In this document: piece after piece, positions 34,060 through 44,229 of the stretch
Position numbering within the stretch: position 1 is the stretch's first letter
How the letters are laid out: every line of letters begins with the position of its first letter
Assembly (NCBI RefSeq): GCF_019393635.1
Contig: NC_057863.1
Location: 639,182,306 to 639,246,305 of the forward strand
Length of the DNA stretch: 64,000 nucleotides
Origin: Dromiciops gliroides
Lineage: Eukaryota; Chordata; Mammalia; Microbiotheria; Microbiotheriidae
Direction of reading: 5' to 3'
Position numbers and translations under genes: made by a program
The notes under the pieces: model-generated
Told to the model about the DNA's origin: nothing
Database searches by the model: none
Seen by the model: the letters and a program-made list of their open reading frames with translations, nothing else

Positions 34060-34324
34060 TCTGCGCCTGCGCCGGGTTGTCCCGGCACCTGCGCAGTGAA
34101 GGTTCGGCCGCAGGCGCCGCCGCCGCCGCTCCGGCTCCGGCTGCTGTCGCTGCTACTCCGGGCGGCCATGGGGCAGCCACCGGCCGCGGCGCAGACCTGG
34201 AGGTAGCGACGGCGAGCGGCGGCGATCGGGGCCGGCGCGGGGCTGCCGCCGAGCCCCGGGACGAGCCCAGGGAGCGGCCAGGGGGCCCCGGGAATGTAGA
34301 GGCGTCGGCGGCTGCGGCCGAGCG
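34060..34324 (+). other. NADK: NADK exon 1 (5' leader; 5' end not determined)
   Basis: The 3' boundary is a strong donor, GAGCG|GTGAGG, with the intron starting at 34325. The left limit is arbitrary and set near the NRF-1-like sites; the transcript may start earlier. The exon is very GC-rich, with runs of GCC/GCG triplets. It contains a short upstream ORF at 34168-34206. It joins to the acceptor at 62783, where the NADK start codon lies 40 bases in, so under the usual model exon 1 is noncoding leader. The exon call rests on position, CpG island and donor quality, not on recognised coding sequence. Confidence 0.72.
34168..34206 (+). CDS. 12-codon upstream ORF in the NADK leader
   Basis: An ATG in a near-optimal context (GCGGCCATGG) opens a 12-residue frame, MGQPPAAAQTWR, ending in TAG before the donor. 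It is in a different frame from the NADK start. If transcripts begin upstream of 34168, scanning ribosomes would meet this start first, so it could dampen translation of NADK or be skipped by alternative start-site use. The peptide is low in complexity and probably matters only as a regulatory ORF. Confidence 0.4.
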   Translation: MGQPPAAAQTWR

Positions 34325-34424
34325 GTGAGGAGGGGCGGACGGAGGGCGGGCCTACGGGGGTCACGGGGCGGGCCTATGGGGTCATGGGGTGGGGCCGACC
34401 CAGCCACTCCCTCAGCCCTCCCGA

Positions 34425-34800
34425 GAGGAGGGGTGAGTGTGTAAGTGCGTGTGCCTGGCCCTCTGGGTAAGTGTGAACATGGGTGAGTGTGAGCACCTGC
34501 CCCTCCCTGGGAGAGTATATGAGTGCGTGTGCCTGGCCCTCTGGATGAATGAGCCTGAGTGTGAATGTCTGCTCCTCTGTGGGTGTGTTTGTTCCTCGGG
34601 TGTGAGTGTGTAAGTTCGTGTGCCTACTACCCATCTGTGGGTGTGAGCATGGGTGAGCGTGAGGGCATGTGCCTGCTTCTCTATAAGTGTGAGTTTGAAT
34701 GTGTGCTCTTCTCTGTTGTGTGTGTGTGTTTGTGTGTGTGCATGTGCCTGCCTCTAGTGATGAGTGTGTCAGCCCCTTTGCTCTAAGCGTGTATGTTGGC
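34425..34800 (+). repeat. Degenerate GT-rich repeat at the start of intron 1
   Basis: Loose repeats of GTGAGTGTGTAAGTGCGTGT followed by GCCTGGCCCTCTGG; the two clearest copies begin near 34441 and 34518, about 77 bases apart. It includes many GTGAGT/GTAAGT donor-like hexamers. The 186-residue minus-strand frame here is a repeat translation. Confidence 0.75.
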
Positions 34801-34829
34801 GTATGTGTGCCCCATCCCTCTGTCCCTGC

Positions 34830-35740
34830 GTGCCCCTCCAGGTGTGCCCTATATATTGCCCAGCTCCCTCGTTGACACCCCCTCTCAGTAAAAGGGGGCT
34901 TATTGACCAAAATTAACAAGCATTTATTAATCACCAGATTTAGCCTTTACAAACTTGAATCTTGTTTGACCCTTGCCACCACCTAGGGAGGTTGGTGGGC
35001 TCTGTGTTGGGCCTCTGTGGACTGTGAATGACCCATGAGTGGGGCTGTGCAGGACGGCAGCGGCTGAGGCCTGGCCCTGTCGGCTATCACGTGGTGGGAG
35101 GATGGACAGACGGAATAAGGCTTTCTTGGACACTGGCCCTGCTGGAGATTGAGTTCCACGGCTTTGAAAATTTTTTTACAGTGTGTAAAATGCCCTAGAG
35201 GTCAATTTTGGAAAACAGTGTGAGCAGACCCTCAGTGACCCTGGGATGGGTGCTGGGCACGGTTTCTACTTCTTGGTGGCTTGTATTTAGGCCCTTTAGC
35301 AACAGCCACCTTGTTGGTGCAGGTTCTCCCTCCACTGGTGCAGACTGCCACTCCTACTGGTTTTCAGGAATCATGGTGTCAGAAAAGTCCATCAGCAGCA
35401 ACCAACCTGGTGATGAGCCTGTCTCTAACCTGAACCAGGCTGGTCCACAGACAGTGAAGGGCTTAGATATCAGCCTTTCCAGCTTGATTGGATCTGCGCA
35501 GTCTTCCTCTCTGGGCAGGCCTATGTAGTCCTTCAGAACCCAGGGCCGATTCTGCAAGTTTGGTGTCAATGATACCCCCAAAGAAGCCTGACGTTAACAA
35601 AAACACCAGCGTTGATGGAGCCATTTAGTGTTTCTTGTGTGGTAGTCCATCTTTTTTGTTCTGTACTGGATGAATTCGTCCCTTACCTCTTTTGCCCAGG
35701 GTCTACAAATCATGCCATTTAGATAAACACTTATCCTTTT
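34830..35740. other. Intron 1, unassigned
   Basis: No repeat or exon recognised; the frames at 35208-35528 (+) and 35354-35581 (-) overlap in opposite directions. Confidence 0.45.
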
Positions 35741-35744
35741 CAAA

Positions 35745-36340
35745 GAGCAAGCATAGATCAAGCACTGAGCAGGCTAGGCACTGTGCTAAGTGCTAGGGGG
35801 ATGGAAGCAAAACAGTCCCTGTATTCAAGGAGTGTATGTACAGTCTAATAGAGAGAGACACCCTAGACATGCACACAGGAATGTATGCAGGACTGGAGCA
35901 TCGAGTACAAGGTGGTCTTGGAGGTAGCTCTAGCAGCTGGAGGCAGGGCTGGGCTGCCAGCTGTGGAGTCTTGAAGGAAACCAGGGATTCTGGAAGGCAG
36001 AGGTGTGGATAGAGGGTGTGTAAGCCTGTTGGGTGATGGTCAGTGCAGAGGCCCATAGGGTGGACTTGTGAGGAATAGCAGAGAGGCAGGCCACTACGGC
36101 TGGTGAAACAGAACGCGTCAGGGGACTGCAAGGACGTTAAATGCCAAATAGAATAGTTTTTATTTGATCCTATAAGTAATAAGGAACCACTGGGGTTTGT
36201 TGAATTGGGGGAGGGTTGAGAATGTTGATGGGGCAGAAATAGGTTTTAGAGAAATCCCTTTGGTAGCTGGAGAGAGGCTGGATTGGCACGAGGAGAGGCT
36301 TGTGACATTGATGTTGAGAACCTGGGAGCTTAGAAAGATG
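35745..36340 (+). repeat. Ancient interspersed repeat, long copy
   Basis: GGCACTGTGCTAAGTGCTAG at the left; further right GAGAAATCCCTTTGGTAGCT, matched near 50100 by AGAAAATCCCTTTGGTATCT. A SINE-A follows. Confidence 0.6.
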
Positions 36341-36344
36341 GTGG

Positions 36345-36500
36345 TGGGGCAGCTAGGTGGCACAGTGGATAAAGCACCTGCCCTGGATTCAGGAGGACCC
36401 GAGTTCAAATCTGGTCTCAGACACTTGACACTAGCTATATGACCCTGGGCAAGTCACTTAACCCTCACTGCCCTGCCAAAAACAACAACAGCAACAACAA
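36345..36500 (+). mobile_element. SINE-A, subfamily A1
   Basis: TSD AAAGATGGTGG; tail of CAACAA units. Confidence 0.93.
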
Positions 36501-36649
36501 CGAAAGATGGTGGTATCCTCAGTAGTAGTAGGGAAGTTTGGAAGAGGGATGGATCTTTGGGGAAACACGCTGAGTTCTCTTTCTGACCTGTTCAGTTTGC
36601 AGTGCCTGCCAGAGTCAGAAAAAAAATCTGGGTTCACATCACTCTTCAC

Positions 36650-36790
36650 ACCTTTACTAGCTCTGTTCCCCTGGGAAGGTCAGCCTACCCCTCTGTGCCT
36701 CTGCTTTCTCATCTGTAAAAAAGGGGGTTGGGCTGGCTGGCTGGCCTCCAAGGCCCCTTTCAGATCTAAGTCTGTGACCTTATGCTTTAG
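36650..36790 (+). repeat. MIR-like relic
   Basis: CTTTCTCATCTGTAAAAAAG followed by CCCCTTTCAGATCTAAGTC. Confidence 0.55.
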
Positions 36791-36884
36791 TTCAAATTGG
36801 TCAAAGAATTGAGAGTCACAGAGACCCGACCTGGGAGTGGGGGAGATGGCACCCATACCCTTTTTAGCTTTTCTTGTCGTTGTT

Positions 36885-39200
36885 GTTTAGAATTTTATTT
36901 TCCAAATTACATGTAAAAGCAGATTTTGACAACAATTTTTAAAACTTTGTGTTCCAACTTCTCTTCCTCCCTCCCTTCCCACTCCCCGCCCGCCAGAACT
37001 CAAGCAATTCAATGTAATTTATATATGAGTAGTCATGGAAAACATCTCTACATTAGCTAGGTTGTGAGAGAAAACAGATAAAAACAAGACTTCAGATTAA
37101 GGAGTTGTCCAAAAAAAAAAAAAGGAAAAATGTTTCGCTCTGTTTTCAGATACCATCAGTTCTTTCTCTGTAGGTGTATTGCAATTTTCATAAGTCCTTC
37201 AGAGTTATATTGGATCATTGCCTTGTGAAAATAACCACAGGCTCCCCAGCAGATCATCTTACACTATTGCTGTTACTTTGTATACAGTACATTTCTCAGT
37301 TCATGTGGGTCTTTCTAGGTTTTTCTGATAGCATCCTGTTCATCATAACTTTTATATAGTTCATTCAACTTGATAAAGAATTTTCTTCACAATAGCCCAG
37401 CAGAGTAGGTACCATACGTTTTGCCATTGTAGTCAATCATAACTATTTCCCTCCATCCTATTCCCTTCCAATAATATTTACTCTATTTTCTATCTTATTT
37501 TGCCCTATTCCTCCTCAAGTGTTTTGCTTCTGACTGCCCCCTCCCCCGCTCTACCCTCCCTTCATTCACCCTTCCCTCCTTATCCTCCCAGTTGGGTGTG
37601 TATGTTATTCCCTCCTTGAGCCCACTCTGATGAGGTTAAGGTCTTTGAGCTTGTAACGATTGGAATGACACCACCTGCTGAAGACTTACTGTAGAAGAGT
37701 TCCGCCCATGAAACGAAGGTCTTTGAGGGCAAGACCAGGAGTCTTTTCTTTGGCGTCAGGAAGTGATGCGGGCTAGTGGGAGGAGGAAGGAAGAGACTGG
37801 CGCTGAGTCTCGGGGGCTTTCCTTTGGACTCTGGTGGAGAGCGGAGCTAGAAATGTGCTCTCCCTTTAATAGATAGGAATCTAGGCCTTTCTCTCTCTTT
37901 ACCAAATTCTTATTCTCCTTAATAAATGCTTAAAAGTCTAACTCTTGCCAAAGCTTATAATTTATTGGCGACCACTCATTAGATATTTTAGACAGTTTAG
38001 CTAGAATTTTAACCCTTAACAAGCTAATTCTGTTTTCTTAAATTTTTCTTCCTCCCTCCCTCCTCAACTCTCCCTGTGAAATCAAGCAGTTCAGTATATG
38101 TCATACATGTGCTGTTATCCAGAACATCTTCACCTTCCTCAAAAGTGTTTTGCTTTTTACAGTTTGGGGGAGGGAGCTGTAAAAAGCAAAACACCTTTTT
38201 AGGTTTTTGAGAGAATCTGTATTTACGTGAACTTCCTATTTGCAGATTCATTCTCAGCAACGGTATGAGTAGTGGGTAGCCAGTTTTAAAATGCTGCCCA
38301 AAATGTTGTAGGCACTTGCTCTAACATACATGTGCAAAGACAGTGGTCTGCATCTGAGCTTTTTCCTAGTCCTTGTTTCTTTTTTCTCATTCTGCAAGAC
38401 TGTTGCAAGTAGTAAATTTGAAATCTTTTATTTTTATGTTGCCTAGGTTTCCCCCAGAATCCCCGCCTTTCTCTTCCTAGAGAACCATCTCTTATAACAA
38501 AGAGTTTTATTCATAGAGGAAAAACAGGAAGAAGGGAAAAAATTCAGCAGAAATGGTCAGCTCATTGGCGGGGGAGGTGGGGGGGGCTGCAGAGAAAGTG
38601 AGTGCTCCACACCTGTGGACCATGACTGGCGAGGAGGAGGAGGAGAGGCCTAGGTGCCTTCTGTGAGAACTTCTCCGAGATCTCTTCTTCAGGGCCAAGG
38701 CTGCTCTTAGAGCTTTGCAGCGAGCAGTTGTGACTTGTGTGTTTGCATGGCTTTCATCTTTGTGAATACTGTTTTTCTGGCCTTGCTCACTTCACTTTGA
38801 ATGACCTAATGTAAGACTGTGCCTGTCTGTATTCATCTGTTCTTTCTTATGGCACAGCAGTGCTCCATTGCATTCTTGAACCTTGCTTTGTTTAGTACTT
38901 CTCCGAGACATCTACTTTCTTCCCAATTCTTTGCTGACATAAAAAGTGCTGCTATAAATATTTTGCTGGATATGGGTGGAGCCTTTTCTTTTTTTGTGAC
39001 CTCCATGGTCTGTGCCTAGCAATGGAGTCTCTGAGTTAAAGGGTAGAGGCGGTTAGTCACTCTCTGCCTAATTCCAAATTGCTTACCAGCAGTGTATTGG
39101 TGTTCCTGCCTTTCTACACTTCTTCCAACGCTGACTGTTCCCATCTTTTGTCATCTTTGCTGGGTGTGAAGGGAAATCTCAGGTTAATTTAATCTCCATT
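36885..39200 (-). mobile_element. Minus-strand L1 3' region, two overlapping copies, split by an LTR
   Basis: Antisense L1 3' UTR (ATTTTATTTTCCAAATTACA, then TAGTCATGGAAAACATCTC) at 36885-37420. A second similar end is at 38030-38130, and antisense ORF2-end sequence (TAAAAAGTGCTGCTATAAAT, AATTCCAAATTGCTTACCAG) lies at 38820-39150. All are old and heavily mutated. Confidence 0.65.
37652..38021 (+). mobile_element. Solo LTR, family 4 (370 bp)
   Basis: TGTAACGATTGG to CCCTTAACA with a perfect 4-bp TSD AGCT (37648-37651, 38022-38025). AATAAATGC near 37920 is the likely polyadenylation signal. Confidence 0.85.
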
Positions 39201-40170
39201 TCTCATACCTTCACACATAATTTGGAAGGGTTTGGAGTATTACTTGTATCTTTTGACCTCTCCTTTTGGGGAAGAGTTTTTGTTCTACAGACATTTAAGA
39301 ACCAGCTGTGTTCAAGGCATCGAGTTGAAAACCTAGAGGAAGTGAATCCTCCTGCATCATTAGTGATAAAGCTACAGAATTCTTATTCTGCATATGTTAT
39401 TCTGAAGACCCTGAGGACAGATGGTAATAATATGTTTTTACCAAGCTAGATCTGGTCCTGAGCTCTCTGTAATGGCGCTCCCTGACAAGTGATTTTATTG
39501 TTCTTTAGGGTTGTGAAGCTCAATGCGACTATAGGCACCTGGCGACCCAGAGCCTCCAAATCAGCAGAGACAGAGCTTCATCTGGTCTTTTGCCTTTTGC
39601 TTTTTAATTGCAGGAAAAGGGTGTGCCCAAAAGCTAATACAAAATATCAGGGGCAGTTTTCCTTCCCTGACAAATGAAGGTTCCAGGGACTTGGGTTTTT
39701 TTTTCCTACAAAAGCAATTAGATTTCCGTTTGGATTCAGTTTTCTATAATGACTTATAACTGTTTTCTGTTGGCCTTTTCCTGAAACATTTGTTTAAATT
39801 TAAACAAATCTTCAAGTTGTGCCTTGGAAAAATTGATGTTAGGGTTATACAATTGGTTTTAATTACTGTAACATCATTATGTTTTACTGCCCTAACTAAT
39901 GGTAATAACATTTTTTAATCTCCCATGATTATGTTTATTTTAACTATTTTGATACAGGACACCCTTTTGAGGATTCACTCCATTTCTCAGCCCCCCCCCC
40001 CCCCAGCTTTAAGTTAGACTAGCCATTTTCTTTTCTTCTGAAGGGTTCCAGAGTCTTGATGGGAAGATAGCTCTCAAAAAAAATTGTTTTAATCGGCCAA
40101 GATTCATCTTCCCCTTTCCCCATTTGAAAACACAAGGTGGGGGTAACCTATTATAAACATGTATAGTCAA
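39201..40170. other. Intron 1, unassigned
   Basis: No repeat or exon recognised. A run of 14 C lies at about 39991-40004. Confidence 0.45.
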
Positions 40171-40199
40171 TTAGAAGCAATTTCTATATTGACCATGTC

Positions 40200-40765
40200 C
40201 AGAAAAGTATTTATCTCATTCTACATTCTGAGATCTTTACCTTTCTATTAGGAGATGGGTGGTATGTTTCATCATTAGTCTTCTGGAATCCTTGTTGGTC
40301 ATTACTCCAATATGAGTTCAGCACAGTCGTATTCCATCACATTTATATGCCATAACTTGTTCATCTCTCCAACTTACAGGCATTTTCTCACATCCCATTC
40401 TTTGGGCGATCCGTATTTCTGTACCTCCTTAGAGTTTGTTGTGTAGGTCCAATCCTTTCCTTAATCTACCCTCCCTTTCATTTCCCTTCTTCCCTTCTCA
40501 CTTTTCCCTGCCCTGTTGAGTGAAGTGTATTTCTATATACAGCTTTTTGTATCTGTATTCTTCTTTCTTTTGACAGGTTGAGATGAGAGTAAAGTTCAAA
40601 AGTGTCAGCCACTGCTCCTCACTCCCTCCTCCTTGTTTGTATAGATGTGAACATGGGCATTCAGATTACATGAGAGAATTTCTCCTAACCTTCCTTCCCC
40701 CCATCCCTATCACACTGTCTCCATCCCCTTCCCTTTGGTGTATTCCTCTTCCACTCTCTTTCCAT
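40200..40765 (-). mobile_element. Minus-strand L1-like fragment
   Basis: Antisense L1 3' block (GTATTCCATCACATTTATAT, then ATAACTTGTTCATC) near 40330-40370; the rest is weaker. Confidence 0.45.
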
Positions 40766-40769
40766 TATT

Positions 40770-40928
40770 TTTTGTTTTGGGTTTTGGGTTTTTTGCAGGG
40801 CACTGAGGGTTAAGTGACTTGCCCAGGGTCACACAGCTAGTAAGTGTCAAGTGTCTGAGGCCAGATTTGAACTCAGGTCCTCCTGAATCCAGGGCCAGTG
40901 CTTTATCCACTGTACCACCTAGCTGTCC
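40770..40928 (-). mobile_element. SINE-A, subfamily A1
   Basis: First of a minus-strand pair in intron 1. Confidence 0.93.
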
Positions 40929-40945
40929 AAAGTCCAGTGATTCTT

Positions 40946-41090
40946 TTTTTTTTTGGTGAGGGAGTTGGGGTTAAGTGACTTGCCCAGGGTCACACAGCTA
41001 GTAAGTGTCAAGTGTATGAAGCTTGATTTGAACTCAGGTCCTCCTGAATCCAGGGCCAGTGCCCTATCCACTGCACCATCTAGCTGCCCC
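40946..41090 (-). mobile_element. SINE-A, mixed
   Basis: TSD AAAGTCCAGTGATTCTT at about 40929-40945 and 41091-41107, so it inserted just beside the previous copy. Confidence 0.94.
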
Positions 41091-41107
41091 AAAGTCCAGT
41101 GATTCTT

Positions 41108-43195
41108 AAATTTTTTTCACCTTGTCTGTTTTTTTCATCAGTTGTTACTGCTATGATATTTTCTTGGGGGTTTTTTCAGGTTTTTAATTTTGTTTTAATA
41201 TTTCTTGTTGCCTTATGAAGTCATTGACTTCTGTCTGGTCTATTCTAACTTTCAGAGAGTTTATTGCTTGGACAAAGTTTTATAACTCTTGTGCTGAGCT
41301 ATTAATTGCCTTTCTAATTCTTCTGTAGCTCTCATTTCTTTTGCAATTATTTCCTCAAGTGCTCTTATTTAATTTATAAAAACATTTTTAAACTCTTGTA
41401 AAAAAAACCCAAAACCTCTTGCGCTTCATCTCTTCTAGGGATTCTGGTGGAGTTTGTGCCCAAGCTCTGTTTTCCTCTGAGGCATTGCTTGTTAATATCC
41501 TCTGCTTTTGTGTCTTGAGCTTTCCTGCCACCGTAATAGCTCATCATGGTTGGATTCTTATTTCGTTGCCTATTCTTCCTGCCTACTTCCTGACTTTGGA
41601 CTTGGTGCGAAGGTTAAGCTCTGACACACGTCTGGAGGGAAGGTCTGGGCTGGTCCTGCTGCTGCTTTCTTGGGTATGTTGGGTATGGAATATTGCACTG
41701 TTCTAGGGTCTCAGGGACAAGCTGGGAACTTGAAAGTTCTCAGAGTTCTCAGAGCGATCTGGTTCTGGGCAAAGTCTAATCGTTGCCCTCACGGTCTTGA
41801 GCTCTGCACGGCTCTGACCTGGATCTGGGTCTGTAGGAGAGTAGCCCCTGTCAGCTGGCTGGACAGTCAGAGGGACGTAATTGTAGGCTCCCCTTTGGTT
41901 TGGGGATTCCTGCCTTGGTTGTTTCTTTGCCAGCTATTCTAGGTGCATGGTCTGAGCTTTACAGCTGTTGCTGCTTCCGAGTTTCCTCCTTTCTCAGTAC
42001 ATCGTCCAGGGTCTCCCTCCCCAGGAATGCTGCCCTTGTGCATGGTTCCCCTTCTCACTTAGACCTGGATCTCTGACAGAGAACTGGCTAGTGGGAGTTT
42101 ACATTTGGTACCCTTTCTCATTGTGGTGCCCTGGGAAGGGTCTGGGGTAGAGCCCCAATATTGTGTGAGGGATCCTCTTCTGTTGGTGGGCCTCATCCTT
42201 GGGTGCTACAGTGCCCCACCCACCCCTCAACCTTCACTGTTCCCAGACCTCTCCATCTCTATCTCCCTATAAGAAGTATGGATGGACAAATGATGCACTG
42301 TGACTTTTTCTAGATTTCCTCTAGTGTTTTTTGTGCCACTTTTACCAAGTTGTTAATTCTGTTTTCCTAATTTCCTTGCATCACTCTCATTTCTTTTCCC
42401 AATTTTTCCTCTACCGAGCTTATTTGCTTTTTTAATCTTTTTTTTTAAGCTCTTCCAGGAATTTTTGTTAGGCTTGCTAATACTTTGGGTGGTTTTTTTT
42501 TCTTTGTGGCTTTGCTTGTAGCTATTTTCACATCATTATCCCCTCCTGAGTTTGTGTATCTTCATTTTGAACTTTTAAAAACATTTCAACTATGGTGAAA
42601 TTGGGCTCTGCTTGCCTGAGGGCTAGTTCTGGAAGTCTCTGTTTTCTGTGCTTCCAAGGTGGTGTAACCTGAGGAGAGGTGTGGTTACTGTTCTCCTGGT
42701 TCTTACCCAAGAAAGACTCTCTGCAACCATAAGTGCTAGTGGTTCTTTCTGCCCTGGAACTGTGACCAGCGCACTTGTTCCCTTGCACCTGTAAGCACTC
42801 TCCTCCCTTCCTTGACCTGGTATTGAGTAATAGGCAACAGAGTTGCCAAACAGCCACCCGCTCGTACTCTCAGTGCTAGCACAAGGGCACCCTGCAATTT
42901 CTTTCTGACCAGTTCTCTGACCCTCTTACTATCTCTGGGCAGAAAGCTTCAGAAGCTGCTGCTGCTGCTGCCTCCAAAGCCCATTACTGGTACTGCTGCT
43001 ATGTGTGCTCTGGGGCTGGCCCCCACCCAGTGTCAAGACCTCTCCTTCTGATTTCTTAAGTTGTCTTGGGCGGGAAAAATGCCTATCCCTAACCTTTTGT
43101 TGGCTCTGCCACTCAGAATTGGATCCGTTGTTTGGAGGGGAATGCTGGGAAGATTCGGCTGGAAAGCTCCCTCTACTCCGCCATTTTCCATTCTC
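41108..43195 (-). mobile_element. Minus-strand L1 5' regions (two copies)
   Basis: Antisense ORF1 coiled-coil-type sequence (AGCTCTCATTTCTTTTGCAA near 41325; CACTCTCATTTCTTTTCCCA near 42383), each followed by 5' UTR-like sequence. The second ends near CTCCGCCATTTTCC at 43178-43191, probably the L1 5' terminus. Confidence 0.65.
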
Positions 43196-43205
43196 ATCTG
43201 TGCAT

Positions 43206-43346
43206 TTTCTTTTTTGTGTGTGTGTGGGGGGGCAATGAGGGTTAAGTGACTTGTCCAGGGTCACACAGCTAGTGTCAAGTGTCTGAGGCCGGATGTGAAT
43301 TCAGGTCCTTCTGAATCCAGGGCGGGTGTTCCACCTACCTGCCTCT
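43206..43346 (-). mobile_element. SINE-A, A1, shortened
   Basis: TCTCATCTGTGCATTTTCT and TCTCATCTGCATTTTCT flank it; part of the head is deleted. Confidence 0.88.
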
Positions 43347-43440
43347 CATCTGCATTTTCTAGGAGGAGGAGAGCCACCTCCTTGGGTCTGCCCCTGGCAG
43401 GTAGTTCTTTACATGGATTTGGGGGGGGGGTGCAGGGCTA

Positions 43441-43750
43441 GGCAGAGTTGGGGAGATGGTCCAGCCCCACAGATGTCCTCGATGGCAATGGCTTCCATGG
43501 TTTTGTGTGTGACAAACTTGTGGATGACCGTGTTCTCCTCTTTGGGCACCCATTTGGTGCACTGGAGAAGAGTCATATAGTCAGGGCCCTCCTGGTATGC
43601 CCGTTCATCTTCTTGGTCTTCTTGTGAGGGAGGATCCCCTGCCCCCACTCTTCCCAAATCTCTATAGGATGGTTTTTTCTGGTGTTCTCCACAGTAAGTT
43701 CCTCTTTGTGCCCATTGGCTCCATCATCCTTGACACATTTTTGAAAAAGG
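43441..43750 (-). pseudogene. Possible processed coding relic, source unknown
   Basis: On the minus strand a hydrophilic frame (YMTLLQCTKWVPKEENTVIH in its middle) spans 43657-43409, with further open sequence in other frames up to 43750. It matches none of the repeat translations in the window. I do not recognise the protein. Confidence 0.3.
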
Positions 43751-44134
43751 AAAAAATAGCTATATATCTTTGTAGGTATCTAGATATATAACATTTCTGA
43801 GTTTAAGCCACGTTTTGCAGAGTAGAAAATAATGTATTTGACCAAGAACAGGTGTAAATTCAAAAAGGAAGAGGAGCAGGTGAAGCTCTTCATGATTGGG
43901 AAGAGGGCTTTTCCAGGACTGTAGATCGTTGGTGGTACTGGGGTAAAATCTTTCTTTAAATCCAAAATTCTGTACACTTTTGGGCATAATTAAAGGTTCT
44001 CTGCTGGACTTTGGGGATACAGAGACACCCCCCCCCCCAAAAAAAAGAGCAGTTTTCCCCCAATAAGACATCTGCAAAATGAAAGGTTTGGAATAGTTGC
44101 TCATTAAGTCCTGTTTCTTTTATTTATTTTGGAG

Positions 44135-44225
44135 TCAATCAAGACTGGGACAAGGCTGAATTTGGACTCGGGTCTTCTTGATTCCAGGACTGGTGCTCTA
44201 TCCACTACACCACCTTAAGCTTCCC
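44135..44225 (-). repeat. MIR/SINE-B head relic
   Basis: GAATTTGGACTCGGGTCTTC then TGCTCTATCCACTACACCAC. Confidence 0.6.
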
Positions 44226-44229
44226 CCTT

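Larger units (their letters stand above)
33822..34324 (+). other. Open frame through exon 1, in phase with NADK
   Basis: A frame starting with two ATGs at 33822 and 33825 stays open to the donor. After splicing at 34324/62783 it continues without a stop for 14 codons into the NADK initiator methionine. It would add about 181 residues, rich in Ala, Gly and Arg. GC-rich DNA lacks stop codons by chance, the composition is low-complexity, and there is no ATG in this frame after 33825. It is therefore coding only if transcription starts upstream of 33822. I list it because the phase match is exact; chance openness is the default explanation. Confidence 0.25.
33590..34420 (+). promoter_or_regulatory. 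NADK: CpG-island promoter of NADK
   Basis: This is the only long CpG-dense, repeat-free stretch in the window; everywhere else CG dinucleotides are scarce. It contains GC boxes (GAGGCGGGGC near 33790, GGGGCGGGCC near 34364). Two GC-rich palindrome-like sites resemble NRF-1 sites: CTGCGCCTGCGCC at 34061-34073 and ACCTGCGCAG at 34088-34097. I see no TATA box at a useful distance, which fits a dispersed housekeeping promoter. The direction follows from the GTGAGG splice donor at 34325 and the NADK coding exon downstream on the same strand. The exact start site cannot be read from sequence. The island lies immediately after a SINE-B at 33335-33556. Confidence 0.85.

Noticed and set aside
33768..34364. 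Minus-strand ORFs (198 and 108 residues) across the CpG island
   Set aside because: GC-rich shadow frames; the donor and downstream exon place the gene on the plus strand. A divergent noncoding transcript is possible but nothing in the sequence shows it.
34374..34934. 186-residue His/Thr-rich minus-strand ORF
   Set aside because: Antisense of the degenerate GT-rich repeat.
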